Below, in pieces: positions 1 to 9,030 of a stretch of 46,790 bases of DNA (the first letter of the stretch is position 1; each line of letters starts with the position of its first letter). The stretch comes from Sulfuritalea sp. GTDB taxonomy: Bacteria; Pseudomonadota; Gammaproteobacteria; Burkholderiales; Rhodocyclaceae. Position numbers and translations under genes: made by a program. The stretch lies in contig JAMPYF010000035.1 of NCBI GenBank assembly GCA_023700805.1, positions 1 to 46,790 on the forward strand, written 5' to 3'. The notes under the pieces were generated by a model. The model was not told the DNA's origin. It searched no databases and saw nothing but the letters and a program-made list of their open reading frames with translations.

Positions 1-1
1 G

Positions 2-226
2 AATCCGGCCTGGACTTCCTACGAGAAGCTGCGCGCCGTGATCGAGAAGAAGATGTTCTCCAACACCGAGGAACTGCTGCCGGTGATTTCCTTCAACAAC
101 AAGGCCAGCGCCGACGACCAGCGCAAGCACCAGGATTTCGTCAATCGGATGAAGGCCAAGGGCTACACCGAGAAACAGGTCCGCCTGCTGGCCGAATGGT
201 ATCTGCGCGTACGCAAGTCGTCCTGA
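2..226 (+). CDS. prkA: PrkA serine protein kinase, C-terminal fragment
   Basis: Only the last 74 codons lie in the window; the frame is open from base 2 and ends at TGA 224-226. The tail (NPAWTSYEKLRAVIEKKMFS, then a GYTEKQVRLLAEWYLRVRKSS end) matches the conserved C-terminus of PrkA/YeaG, a cytoplasmic AAA-fold serine protein kinase linked to stress and stationary-phase survival. The next two genes are yeaH and spoVR/ycgB, the standard partners of prkA, which strongly supports the call. The catalytic part lies upstream of the window and cannot be assessed. Confidence 0.9.
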   Translation, partial: NPAWTSYEKLRAVIEKKMFSNTEELLPVISFNNKASADDQRKHQDFVNRMKAKGYTEKQVRLLAEWYLRVRKSS

Positions 227-296
227 ACCGAGGGCAGCGACGCGGCGTCCCGGGCAGCCGGGAACAGCGGGCAGGCAAACCGAGCGGGAGGGCAGC

Positions 297-1562
297 ATGC
301 TTCAGATCATCGACCGGCGCAACGACAGCAAGAACAAGAGCGCCGTCAATCGCAACCGTTTCCTCCGTCGCTTCAAGGGCCAGATCAGGAAGGCGGTGCA
401 GGACGCGATTGCGCGGCGCAAGATCGCCGATATCGACAACGGCGAGAAGGTCGGCATCCCGTCCAAGGATATTTCGGAACCGCAATTCCATCATGGCAAG
501 GGCGGACGCTGGAGCGTGGTGCAGCCGGGCAACGACCGCTATCTGACGGGGGACGAGATCGAGCGGCCGGAGGAAGGTGCGGGGGGGCGCGGCAGTGGCG
601 CCAGTCTGGACGGCGAGGGCCTCGATGACTTCGTGTTCACGCTGTCGCGCGAGGAGTTTCTCGATATCTTCTTCGACGACCTGGCCCTGCCGCACCTGAT
701 CAAGACCCAGCTCGCGCGCATCACCGAATACAAGCGCGTGCGCGCCGGCTACACCTCGACCGGGGTTCCGGCCAACATCAACGTGGTGCGTTCGCTGCGC
801 GGCGCGACGGGGCGTCGCCTGGCCGCCGGCGGGCCATACCGCAAGACGCTGCGCGCCCTGCACGCCGAGCTGGCCGAACTGGAAGAGTGCGGCGCCGGCG
901 ACGGCGAGCGGGCCGCGGAACTGCGCGCCGAGATTGCCCGCCTGCTGCGCCGGATCGAGACCCTGCCCTTCATCGACACCTTCGATTTGCGCTACAACAG
1001 CCGCATCCGCGTCCCGGCGCCTTCGACCCAGGCCGTGATGTTCTGCGTCATGGACGTCTCCGGCTCGATGGACGAACAGAAGAAGCGCATCGCCAAGCGC
1101 TTCTTCATGCTGCTCTACCTGTTCCTGACCCGCACTTACGAGCACATCGAGATCGTTTTCATCCGCCACCATACGCTGGCGCTGGAAGTCGACGAGGACG
1201 ACTTCTTCCGCTCGCGCGAGACCGGCGGCACCGTGGTGTCCTCCGCGCTCGAACTGATGCTGCGCATCGTGCGCCAGCGCTATGCCTCGAATGTCTGGAA
1301 CATCTACTGCGCCCAGGCCTCCGACGGCGACAACTGGGAGGCCGATTCGCCAAAATGCCGGGAGCTGCTCGAATCCAGCATCGTGCCGCTGATCCAGTAC
1401 TACGCCTACATCGAGATTTCGGAGGGAGAACCGCAGAACCTCTGGCGCGAGTACGCCAGGGTCATGACCAGCCACCCGCGGCGCTTCGCCATGCAGCAGA
1501 TCGCTGGTCCGGAGGACATCTACCCGGTGTTCCGCGAACTGTTCCGCAAGAGCCTGGCGTGA
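297..1562 (+). CDS. yeaH: YeaH/YhbH family protein (DUF444, VWA-like)
   Basis: A 421-aa soluble protein of the DUF444 family, close to the usual length (~425 aa). The N-terminus (IDRRNDSKNKSAVNRNRFLRR) is the family signature. The C-terminal half is a von Willebrand A-like fold with a MIDAS-type metal site, DVSGSMD, beginning at D253. The start ATG has GGGAGGG at 286-292, 4 nt upstream. It lies 70 nt after prkA and 7 nt before spoVR, so the three are likely co-transcribed. In E. coli yeaG-yeaH form a nitrogen-starvation/stationary-phase operon; the molecular role of YeaH is unknown. A role as adaptor or substrate of the PrkA kinase is inference from the conserved linkage. Confidence 0.93.
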   Translation: MLQIIDRRNDSKNKSAVNRNRFLRRFKGQIRKAVQDAIARRKIADIDNGEKVGIPSKDISEPQFHHGKGGRWSVVQPGNDRYLTGDEIERPEEGAGGRGSGASLDGEGLDDFVFTLSREEFLDIFFDDLALPHLIKTQLARITEYKRVRAGYTSTGVPANINVVRSLRGATGRRLAAGGPYRKTLRALHAELAELEECGAGDGERAAELRAEIARLLRRIETLPFIDTFDLRYNSRIRVPAPSTQAVMFCVMDVSGSMDEQKKRIAKRFFMLLYLFLTRTYEHIEIVFIRHHTLALEVDEDDFFRSRETGGTVVSSALELMLRIVRQRYASNVWNIYCAQASDGDNWEADSPKCRELLESSIVPLIQYYAYIEISEGEPQNLWREYARVMTSHPRRFAMQQIAGPEDIYPVFRELFRKSLA

Positions 1563-1569
1563 GTCGCCG

Positions 1570-3096
1570 ATGAGCGAAATGCCGCAGCCGCTGCCGACCG
1601 GATCCGAATGGAGCTTCGAGTCCCTCGAGCTCTACGATCGCGAGATCGGACGCGTCGCCCGGGAATTCGGGCTCGACGTCTATCGCCACCAGCTCGAAGT
1701 CATCACCGCCGAGCAGATGATGGATGCTTATGCCTCGATAGGAATGCCGGTGTATTACCACCACTGGTCCTTCGGCAAGCATTTCCTCAGCACCGAGAAG
1801 GGCTACAAGCGCGGCCAGATGGGGCTGGCCTACGAGATCGTGATCAACTCCGATCCCTGCATCGTGTACCTGATGGAGGAGAACACGATGCCGATGCAGG
1901 CGCTGGTCATCGCCCATGCCGCCTACGGCCACAACTCCTTCTTCAAGGGCAATTACCTGTTCCGTACCTGGACCTCGGCCGAGGCGATCGTCGACTACCT
2001 GGTGTTCGCGCGCAACGTCATCGCCGAGTGCGAGGAGCGTTACGGCGAAGAGGAGGTCGAGCAGTTGCTCGACGCCTGTCATGCCCTGATGAGCGTCGGC
2101 GTGGACCGCTACAAGCGGCCGCCCAAACTGTCCCTGAACAAGGAAAAGGAACGGCGCAAGGAACGCGAAAGCTACCTGCAGTCGCAGGTCAACGACCTGT
2201 GGCGCACGCTGCCCCAGGGCCAGGAGCGGGAAGCACCCCAAAACGAGCGGCGCTTTCCCGAGGAGCCCGAAGAGAACCTGCTGTATTTCATCGAGAAGAA
2301 CGCGCCCCTGCTCGAACCCTGGCAACGCGAGATCGTGCGCATCGTGCGCAAGATTGGGCAGTATTTCTACCCACAGCGGCAAACCCAGCTGATGAACGAA
2401 GGCTGGGCCTGTTTCTGGCACTACACCATGCTTTACCATCTCTATGACCGGCACCAGCTTGTCGACGGCTTCATGCTGGAATTCCTTCAGCATCACACCA
2501 ATGTCGTGTTCCAGGCGCCGTTCAACAGCCGCCGCTTTGGCGGCATCAACCCCTATGCGCTGGGCTTTGCCATGTGGCGCGACATCCAGCGCATCTGCCA
2601 GGAACCGACCGACGAGGACCGCGAGTGGTTTCCCAACCTGGCGGGCGGCGACTGGCGCGAGGCCATGGACTTCGCGATGCGCAATTTCAAGGATGAAAGC
2701 TTCGTCGCCCAGTACCTGTCGCCCCGGCTGATGCGCGAATTCAGGCTGTTCAACATTCTCGACGACCCGCGGGAGCCCACGCTGCGCGTGCGGGCGATCC
2801 ACGACGAACAGGGCTACCGCACCCTGCGCCAGTGCCTCGCCGAGCAGTACAACCTCGGTAGCCGCGAGCCCGATATCCAGGTCTGGAACGTCGATCTGCG
2901 CGGCGAACGTTCGCTCACGCTGCGCCATTTCAAGTACCAGGGACGGGACCTGAGCGAGTCCCGCGACGCGGTGCTGAAGCATGTCGCGACGCTGTGGGGT
3001 TTTCCGGTCAGACTGGAGGAGCAGGACGAGGACGGCGAGGTTCGCTACCTGACCGAGGTCAGGATCGACCGGCGCAAGGAGAATCAGCGGCCTTGA
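1570..3096 (+). CDS. spoVR: SpoVR family protein (YcgB-like)
   Basis: A 508-aa cytoplasmic protein spanning the full SpoVR/YcgB family length. Visible family blocks are an N-terminal LELYDREIGRVAREFGLDVY, the PVYYHHWSFGKHF segment, HAAYGHNSFFKGNYLF, and NEGWACFWHY in the middle; the many conserved His and Glu residues suggest metal binding, which is inference. The ATG follows the yeaH stop by 7 nt. SpoVR is named for spore cortex formation in Bacillus, but this organism is a non-sporulating proteobacterium, where the gene travels with prkA and yeaH and is tied to stress survival. Biochemical activity is unknown. Confidence 0.93.
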   Translation: MSEMPQPLPTGSEWSFESLELYDREIGRVAREFGLDVYRHQLEVITAEQMMDAYASIGMPVYYHHWSFGKHFLSTEKGYKRGQMGLAYEIVINSDPCIVYLMEENTMPMQALVIAHAAYGHNSFFKGNYLFRTWTSAEAIVDYLVFARNVIAECEERYGEEEVEQLLDACHALMSVGVDRYKRPPKLSLNKEKERRKERESYLQSQVNDLWRTLPQGQEREAPQNERRFPEEPEENLLYFIEKNAPLLEPWQREIVRIVRKIGQYFYPQRQTQLMNEGWACFWHYTMLYHLYDRHQLVDGFMLEFLQHHTNVVFQAPFNSRRFGGINPYALGFAMWRDIQRICQEPTDEDREWFPNLAGGDWREAMDFAMRNFKDESFVAQYLSPRLMREFRLFNILDDPREPTLRVRAIHDEQGYRTLRQCLAEQYNLGSREPDIQVWNVDLRGERSLTLRHFKYQGRDLSESRDAVLKHVATLWGFPVRLEEQDEDGEVRYLTEVRIDRRKENQRP

Positions 3097-3141
3097 TCCC
3101 GGCAGCGCCGCGCACCGGCTGCGCGGCGGGTTCCCTGCGGG

Positions 3142-3906
3142 TCAGCCCGAAGCCTTGCCGGCCGGGTCCTGGCGGTAGAACAGGGTGAACTGCCGATACA
3201 CCTCCGGGTACTCGTCGGCCAGCAACTGTGGCGTTTCGAAGAAGGCTTCGCTGGCGACGGCGAAGAATTCGGCGGGCCATTCGGCGCCATAGGGGTCGAG
3301 CGCGGTCTCCTCGCCCGCATCGACGCGCCGCTGGAAGTCCTCGAAAGCCTGGCTCATGACCGCGATCCAGCGTTGCCGCGACATGCCGGCATGCAGCGGC
3401 GGCATGCCGTCGGCGTCGCCGCTCTTCATGTCCAGCTTGTGGGCGAATTCATGGATCACCACGTTGATGCCGTCGGCATCATCGGTATGGTCGAACCAGG
3501 AGATCAGCACCGGGCCGCCGTACCAGGCCTCGCCCATCACGTCGTCGTCGTACTCGTGCACCACGCCGTCCTCGTCGAGGATCCGCCGTGGAATCACGAA
3601 ATCGCCGGGGTAGACCACGATGCCGACCCAGCCGGCATACCAGTCAAGGCCGAGGTGCAGGATCGGCAGGCAGGCCTGCAGCGCGATCGTCAGCTGGATG
3701 CGCGGCGTCAGCCGCAGCCCCTGGGCGCCGCTCCATTGCTTTTCGGCGATGAACTGGCGCGCCAACTGGCGCAGCCGGCTGCGTTCGTCGGGCGTCAGGC
3801 GGTGAAGAAAGGGCAGGCCGGCCTCGACCTCATGCCACAGCGATTCGCCGATGTCGAGCCGTTCGGCGCGGCGCCGCCGCCACCATGCCAGCAGCTTGCG
3901 CATCAT
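3142..3906 (-). CDS. mtfA: MtfA-type zinc peptidase
   Basis: Encodes 254 aa, similar to E. coli MtfA (265 aa). MtfA is a cytosolic zinc-dependent aminopeptidase that also binds the glucose repressor Mlc. The metallopeptidase motif HEFAH is at 152-156 within NVVIHEFAHKLDMKSGDADG, and downstream AEFFAVASEAFFETP supplies the usual glutamate ligand region. I chose ATG at 3906 because it overlaps the TGA of the upstream transporter in an ATGA (3906-3903), indicating translational coupling; a second ATG follows at once. The gene converges on spoVR with a 45-nt gap. Whether an Mlc homologue exists cannot be seen here. Confidence 0.92.
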   Translation of the reverse strand: MMRKLLAWWRRRRAERLDIGESLWHEVEAGLPFLHRLTPDERSRLRQLARQFIAEKQWSGAQGLRLTPRIQLTIALQACLPILHLGLDWYAGWVGIVVYPGDFVIPRRILDEDGVVHEYDDDVMGEAWYGGPVLISWFDHTDDADGINVVIHEFAHKLDMKSGDADGMPPLHAGMSRQRWIAVMSQAFEDFQRRVDAGEETALDPYGAEWPAEFFAVASEAFFETPQLLADEYPEVYRQFTLFYRQDPAGKASG

Positions 3907-4793
3907 CCGATGCGCCGCGTGTTGAGCCAGATCCCGGCGAAGATCAGGCCGATGCCGGCAGCGTGATAGGGCGCCGGCGTCTCGCCGAGGAAAATCATCG
4001 ACAGCACGATGCCGAAGGCCGGCACCAGATGCATGAACAGCCCGGCACGCGCCGGGCCGACTTCGGCGACGCCGCGATTCCACAGGATGTAGCCGAGGAA
4101 AGCCGGAAACACCCCCGTATAGACGATGCCGGCAATCGCGCCCGGTGTTGCTATGACGTGGCGGCCCTGGCTCATTTCCCAGAGATAGAAGGGCAACAGG
4201 AAAATCAGGCCGGTGACGCTGATAGCGGTCAGAAAGGACAACGGGTGCACCGGGGGCCGGCGCGACAGCAGCAGGGTATAGGCCGACCAGGCCAGCACCG
4301 AGGCGAGGATCCAGAGGTCGCCGACGTTCAGCGTGAGTTCCTGCAGGCGTCGCAGTTCGCCGTGCGCGACGATGGCGAGCACGCCGACGAAGGAAACCAG
4401 GATGCCGGCCAGCTCGCGGCCATGCAGGCGCTTGCCGGTCAACAACCAGGAGATCAGCACGATCATGATGGGGATGAAGGAATTCAGCAGCGTGCCGTTG
4501 ATCGCGGTGGTGTGTTGCAGGCCGCCGTAGACCAGCACGTTGTAGCCGCCGGTGCCCAAGGCGCCGAAGAACAGCAGCCAGGGCCAGGCGGCGCACAGTT
4601 GCGGCCAGTCGCGCCGCACGTGGGGCAGGGACAGCGGCAGCAGGCAGAGCAGGGCCACCACCCAGCGCCAGAAGGACAGGGCGACCGGCGGCAGCTCGCC
4701 GCGAAAGGCGCGGCTGACGATCCAGTTGCCGGCCCAGAACAGGTTGGCCAGGGTCAGCAGCAGGTAGGGGGAAAGTTGCGGGAGCTTGTTCAT
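3903..4793 (-). CDS. DMT superfamily transporter (EamA domain)
   Basis: A 296-aa inner-membrane protein with about ten hydrophobic helices arranged as two EamA repeats: the first begins LTLANLFWAGNWIVSRAFRG, the second LGVLWIL-like at the VLAWSAYTLLLSRR region. Family members export small metabolites or amino acids; the substrate cannot be read from sequence. ATG 4793 (MNKLPQ) is preferred to ATG 4832, which would overlap the relA start and add a hydrophilic extension. Only 37 nt separate this start from the divergent relA start, so the two promoters must overlap or lie inside the opposite gene. It is coupled to mtfA downstream. Confidence 0.88.
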   Translation of the reverse strand: MNKLPQLSPYLLLTLANLFWAGNWIVSRAFRGELPPVALSFWRWVVALLCLLPLSLPHVRRDWPQLCAAWPWLLFFGALGTGGYNVLVYGGLQHTTAINGTLLNSFIPIMIVLISWLLTGKRLHGRELAGILVSFVGVLAIVAHGELRRLQELTLNVGDLWILASVLAWSAYTLLLSRRPPVHPLSFLTAISVTGLIFLLPFYLWEMSQGRHVIATPGAIAGIVYTGVFPAFLGYILWNRGVAEVGPARAGLFMHLVPAFGIVLSMIFLGETPAPYHAAGIGLIFAGIWLNTRRIG

Positions 4794-4830
4794 GGAAGGG
4801 CGATTATGCACGGCGTGGGATAATTGCCCC

Positions 4831-7047
4831 ATGGTCTCCGTAGTGCATTCCCTGCAGCCGTCGAGCGGCGAAGCCGAAACGCTGTCGCGCCTCTGTGTCG
4901 GTCTTCCCGCCGAAGCGGCGGCGCGCGCTGCCGAGGCGCTGGCACTGGCGCGCGACGCTTATGGCGACAAGGAGCTGGGTACCGGCGAGGCCATTCTGCA
5001 GCACGCCCTGGGCATGGCCCTGATCGTGGCGTCGCTCGACCTCGACGCCGATGCGCGCATCGCCGCCCTGCTGTTCGCCGCCAGCGATCATGTGCCGGAT
5101 AGCGACGAACGCCTGAAAGTTGGCTTTGGCGACACGGTGGCCGGGCTGGTGGCGGGGCTGCAGCGGCTGGGCAGCCTGCGTCCGCTGACGCGCGCGGCGG
5201 CGGGCGGCGGCGCGGCAGGCGAGGGCGCGGCCGAGCCGCGGGTCGATGTCAAGGCCCAGGCCGAGATCCTGCGCAAGATGCTGCTGGCCATGGTCGATGA
5301 CATCCGCGTGGTCATGCTGCGGCTGGCGAGCCGGGTGCAGACGCTGCGCTTCCTCAACGCGCGGCCCGGCCCGCTGCGCGACGAAATGGCCAGGGAGAGC
5401 CAGCTGATCTACGCGCCGCTGGCCAACCGGCTCGGCATCTGGCACGTCAAGTGGGAACTCGAAGACCTGGCCTTTCGCTACTTGGAGCCGGATACCTACA
5501 AGCGCATCGCCCGGATGCTCGATGAAAAGCGCACCGAGCGCGAGGGCTTCATCGACCAGGCGGTGGCGCGCCTGCAGGCGGAACTGGCGGCTTCCGGCGT
5601 GCGTGCCGAAATCTACGGCCGGCCCAAGCACATCTTCAGCATCTGGAACAAGATGCGCGGCAAGGACATCGACTTTTCCGAAGTCTATGACGTGCGCGCG
5701 GTGCGCATCATCGTCGATGAAGTCAAGGACTGCTACACCGCGCTGGGCATCGTGCACCACCTGTGGCAGCCGATTCACGGCGAGTTCGACGACTACATTT
5801 CCCATCCCAAGGGCAATTTCTATCGCTCGCTGCACACCGCCGTGGAGGTCGAGGACGGCCGTTCGCTGGAGGTGCAGATCCGCACCCGCGAGATGCACGA
5901 GCATGCCGAACTGGGCGTCGCCGCCCACTGGCGCTACAAGGAATCCGGCAAGTCGGTGAAGGCCGGCGGCGCCTACGAGGACAAGATTTCATGGCTGCGG
6001 CAGTTGTTGTCCTGGCGCGACGAAATCGCCGATTCGGCGGAGTGGGTGCAGCAGTTCAAGCGCGCGGCGCTGGACGACACGATCTATGTGCTGACGCCCC
6101 AGGACAAGGTCATCGACCTGCCGCGCGGCGCCACGGCGCTGGATTTTGCCTACCGGCTGCACACCGATCTCGGCCATCGCTGCCGCGGCGCGAAGATCGA
6201 TGGCCACATGGTGCCGCTCAACACCGCGCTCGCCAACGGGCAGCGCGTCGAAATCGTCACGGTCAAGAGCGGCGGGCCGTCGCGCGACTGGCTGAATCCG
6301 GCGCAGGCTTACCTGGCCACGCCGCGCGCGCGGTCCAAGGTCAAGCAGTGGTTTGCGGCGCAGGATGAAGCTGAATTGCTGGCGCAGGGCCGCAGCCTGG
6401 TGATGCGGGAACTGCAGCGCGAGGGGCAGACCCAGTCCAATCTCGACGAGCTGGCGGTCAAGCTCGGACTGAAGAGCGCCGAGGCGCTGTTCCTTGCCGC
6501 GGCGCGCGGCGAAGTCGGCCTGCGGGCGATCGACACGGCCCTGCGCGGCGGCGCCGAGCCTTTGCCGCCCGAGCCGGAAATCCAGACCAAGAAGAGCCGC
6601 GCCGGCGACAGCCGGATCCTGGTGGTCGGCGTGGACAAGCTGCTGACCCAGGTTGGCACCTGCTGCAAGCCGATGCCGCCGGATGCGATCGTCGGTTTCG
6701 TCACGCGCGGCAAGGGCATCTCGATCCACCGTGTCGAATGCATCAACTTCCGCAACATGGCGGCACGCAATCCGGAACGCGTCATCGGTGCGGAGTGGGG
6801 CGAGCAGTCCGGCGCGGTCTATCCGGTCGACCTGGTGGTGGATGCGGGGGACAGGCAAGGACTGCTGCGCGACATTTCCGACGTGCTGTCGCGCGAAAAA
6901 ATCAATGTGACGGCGGTCAGGACGCAGTCCCGGGGCGGCATTGCCCATATGAGCTTTGTGGTTGAATTATCAGAGAAAGGCATTCTCCAGAGAGTGTTAT
7001 CCTTGCTGCGCGAGGTGCCAGGTGTCATTCGCGCCGAGCGACGCTGA
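4831..7047 (+). CDS. relA: RelA, (p)ppGpp synthetase
   Basis: Encodes 738 aa, the normal length for long RSH enzymes. The N-terminal hydrolase HD domain is degenerate (AALLFAASDH in place of the metal-binding HD/ED motifs), so hydrolysis is unlikely. The synthetase domain carries YGRPKHIFSIWNKM and the EFDD motif at 318-321, the EXDD signature of monofunctional RelA rather than the RXKD of bifunctional enzymes. TGS follows from ~416, a TCCKP zinc-finger region at C611-C612, and an ACT domain from ~664. It makes (p)ppGpp on amino-acid-starved ribosomes. ATG 4831 gives a normal N-terminus; an in-frame ATG at 4786 would extend into the divergent gene. A separate spoT is expected elsewhere. Confidence 0.95.
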   Translation: MVSVVHSLQPSSGEAETLSRLCVGLPAEAAARAAEALALARDAYGDKELGTGEAILQHALGMALIVASLDLDADARIAALLFAASDHVPDSDERLKVGFGDTVAGLVAGLQRLGSLRPLTRAAAGGGAAGEGAAEPRVDVKAQAEILRKMLLAMVDDIRVVMLRLASRVQTLRFLNARPGPLRDEMARESQLIYAPLANRLGIWHVKWELEDLAFRYLEPDTYKRIARMLDEKRTEREGFIDQAVARLQAELAASGVRAEIYGRPKHIFSIWNKMRGKDIDFSEVYDVRAVRIIVDEVKDCYTALGIVHHLWQPIHGEFDDYISHPKGNFYRSLHTAVEVEDGRSLEVQIRTREMHEHAELGVAAHWRYKESGKSVKAGGAYEDKISWLRQLLSWRDEIADSAEWVQQFKRAALDDTIYVLTPQDKVIDLPRGATALDFAYRLHTDLGHRCRGAKIDGHMVPLNTALANGQRVEIVTVKSGGPSRDWLNPAQAYLATPRARSKVKQWFAAQDEAELLAQGRSLVMRELQREGQTQSNLDELAVKLGLKSAEALFLAAARGEVGLRAIDTALRGGAEPLPPEPEIQTKKSRAGDSRILVVGVDKLLTQVGTCCKPMPPDAIVGFVTRGKGISIHRVECINFRNMAARNPERVIGAEWGEQSGAVYPVDLVVDAGDRQGLLRDISDVLSREKINVTAVRTQSRGGIAHMSFVVELSEKGILQRVLSLLREVPGVIRAERR

Positions 7048-7082
7048 GACATCGCCCGCATGAGCCGGGTGTCTGTGATCTT

Positions 7083-7090
7083 GGAGAGGG
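7083..7090 (+). promoter_or_regulatory. Shine-Dalgarno favouring a CTG start
   Basis: GGAGAGGG sits 7 nt before CTG 7098. The GTG at 7143 has only GTTGGG nearby. This ribosome site is the main reason for moving the diguanylate cyclase start upstream to a non-standard codon. Confidence 0.5.
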
Positions 7091-7097
7091 CCGGATC

Positions 7098-8249
7098 CTG
7101 AATTGGAGCACGTTCGTCAATGCAAGACCGCATCGTTGGGCAGTGGCCAGCGGCTACCGGGTACGCATTGCCACCTTTGTCCTGATCGGCGCGCCGATCG
7201 GTCTGCAGCTGTATTCGCAGGGCCATCGCGCCGGACTCTGGGCCTTGTTCGTCTTGCAGTTCCTGGCCTATCCGCATGTGCTGCACTGGCTGACGCGCAA
7301 GACCTTGGTCCGGGGTTGGACCGAGTTCAACAACATGCTGGTCGACTCCGTACTGTGCGGCGCATGGGCAGCGGGTCTTGGCTTTCCGCTATGGATCAGC
7401 GTGGTCCTGTTCGTCGCCAACCTGCTGAACCACACCATAACGCGCGGGATATCCGGCGTGCTGACCTGTTCCGCAAGCTTCGTCAGCGGCGCGCTGGCGT
7501 CCACCGCGGTGATTGCATTCCATGTGTCCACGGATACCGGCGGCCTGGTGACGCTGGCATCGATCATCGGGCTGGCGGTGTACCTGTCCCTGATCGGTGT
7601 CGAGTTCTTCGCCTATGTCGACCAGTTGCACAAGGTCCAGGACACGCTGGACAGCCAGAAGCAGACGCTCGAAAATGCCAATGCGATGCTGCACGCGCAG
7701 ATCGGCAAGATCAACGACTTGCAGGAAAAACTCCACGACCAGGCCAATCGCGATTCGCTGACCGGTCTCTTCAATCGCCGCTACCTCGAAGGCACGCTCG
7801 AGCGCGAACTGGCGCGCTGCAAGCGCGAAGCCGTGCCGCTGTCGATGCTGATGATCGACATCGACCATTTCAAGAGTGTGAACGACAGCCATGGACATCA
7901 GGCCGGCGACGAGGTGTTGCGGGTTTTCAGCCTGCTGCTGGCGGAGAATGCCCGTGCCGAGGACATCGTATGCCGCTACGGCGGCGAAGAGTTCCTGCTG
8001 GTGTTGCCGAAGATGCCGCTGGACATCGCCCGCGACCGCGCGGCGCAGTTGCTGAAGCTGTTTCAGGAGCAGGTGGTGTCGTTCGGCGACTTGCGGCTGC
8101 AGACCACCATCTCGATGGGGATAGCCGCAACGCCGGAGCATGCGGACACGGCGGACGGCCTGATCCGCTGCGCCGACGACGCGCTGTACCAGGCGAAGCG
8201 GGCGGGCCGCAACCGGGTGACGGTGTTCGACGCCACGCCGGCCGATTAG
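7098..8249 (+). CDS. diguanylate cyclase with MASE2 membrane sensor
   Basis: The N-terminus has several hydrophobic helices with FLAYPHVLHWLTRK, NNMLVDSVLCGAW typical of MASE2, then a coiled-coil linker (KVQDTLDSQKQTLENANAML) and a full GGDEF domain. The active site is GGEEF, preceded by RAED five residues upstream, an intact I-site for product inhibition. It should make cyclic di-GMP at the inner membrane. No ATG exists in frame upstream of the MASE2 core. The first standard start is GTG 7143 with no good ribosome site. CTG 7098 lies 7 nt after a strong GGAGAGGG (7083-7090) and gives 383 aa beginning (M)NWSTFVNARPHRW, so I place the start there with caution. It follows relA by 50 nt and its stop overlaps the opposing gene by 4 nt. 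Confidence 0.85.
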   Translation: MNWSTFVNARPHRWAVASGYRVRIATFVLIGAPIGLQLYSQGHRAGLWALFVLQFLAYPHVLHWLTRKTLVRGWTEFNNMLVDSVLCGAWAAGLGFPLWISVVLFVANLLNHTITRGISGVLTCSASFVSGALASTAVIAFHVSTDTGGLVTLASIIGLAVYLSLIGVEFFAYVDQLHKVQDTLDSQKQTLENANAMLHAQIGKINDLQEKLHDQANRDSLTGLFNRRYLEGTLERELARCKREAVPLSMLMIDIDHFKSVNDSHGHQAGDEVLRVFSLLLAENARAEDIVCRYGGEEFLLVLPKMPLDIARDRAAQLLKLFQEQVVSFGDLRLQTTISMGIAATPEHADTADGLIRCADDALYQAKRAGRNRVTVFDATPAD

Positions 8250-9016
8250 GTCGGCCCGGCCGCTGCAGCATCGCCATGCGGCGCAACGTAGCCATGGCAC
8301 AGGATGTGTTCCCAGTCGGGGCGCCCGTGCCTTCGGGCCACGGCGGCCATGCTGCGGTGATCGTAGGGAAGCGCAATCAGTTGCGCGCTCCAGCGGCCCT
8401 CCCGGTTTTCGATGATGGCATAGCGCGCGTCCGGGGCTCCGTTCTCGACCGCGTGATACACCGGCAGCTCGTCGTCCCAGGCCGGCTGGCCGACGCTGCC
8501 GGGATTCACCAGCATCTGTCCGCCGGCCGTGCGCAGCATGCGCGGCACATGAGTATGGCCGCAGAGGACGACCTCGGCGGTGTTTGCGCCGAGGCGGCGG
8601 CGGATTTCATCCGCGCCTGCCGGGCGCAGCCGGCCCGGCTCCAATGATTCGAGGAAGTATTCGGCGTCGTGGGCCGGCGTGCCATGGCAGATGAAGACCT
8701 CGTCGCTCCAGGCGCGGCAGTGGGGCAGGGAGGCTATCCAGGCCAGTTCCGCGGCGCCGAGCTGGGCGCGGGCGTAGGCATCCGACGGATCGGCGCCTTG
8801 CGGGCTCAGCGCGAGGATCTGCCGTTCGTGGTTTCCCGCCAGTTGCACCCAGTCTTGCGCCATCAGGAAGCGCGCGGTCTCCAGCGGCAGCAGCGGCCCC
8901 GACAGGCTGTCGCCGAGATTGACCACGGCGTCGACCGCGCGCCGCCTGAAATCCTCTACAACAGCCTCCAGCGCCGCGAGGTTGCCGTGGATGTCGGAGA
9001 GCACCGCGAGGCGCAT
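8246..9016 (-). CDS. calcineurin-like metallophosphoesterase (YfcE-like)
   Basis: A 256-aa soluble protein with the ordered metal-binding motifs of the calcineurin-like phosphoesterase fold: SDIHGN near the start, GDSLSGP, GNHE, CHGTP and GHTHVP, then NPGSVGQP. Similar proteins are annotated as YfcE-type phosphodiesterases; the natural substrate is unknown. ATG 9016 places the first motif at residue 8, as usual. It lies 14 nt downstream of murI on the same strand, so likely in one transcript. Its TAA (8248-8246) overlaps the TAG of the convergent diguanylate cyclase (8247-8249), leaving no space for an intergenic terminator. Confidence 0.9.
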   Translation of the reverse strand: MRLAVLSDIHGNLAALEAVVEDFRRRAVDAVVNLGDSLSGPLLPLETARFLMAQDWVQLAGNHERQILALSPQGADPSDAYARAQLGAAELAWIASLPHCRAWSDEVFICHGTPAHDAEYFLESLEPGRLRPAGADEIRRRLGANTAEVVLCGHTHVPRMLRTAGGQMLVNPGSVGQPAWDDELPVYHAVENGAPDARYAIIENREGRWSAQLIALPYDHRSMAAVARRHGRPDWEHILCHGYVAPHGDAAAAGPT

Positions 9017-9030
9017 GAGGCGATCCGATC

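Noticed and set aside
3106..3128. 8-bp GC hairpin (CGCCGCGC with GCGCGGCG) between spoVR and mtfA.
   Set aside because: It lies between convergent genes, but there is no T-run on either strand, so I did not call a terminator.
5110..5140. AAAGTTGGCTTTGGCG in relA, similar to the head of the dispersed repeat.
   Set aside because: Two mismatches in the core and the encoded RLKVGFGDTVAGLV is normal RelA sequence, so chance is enough.
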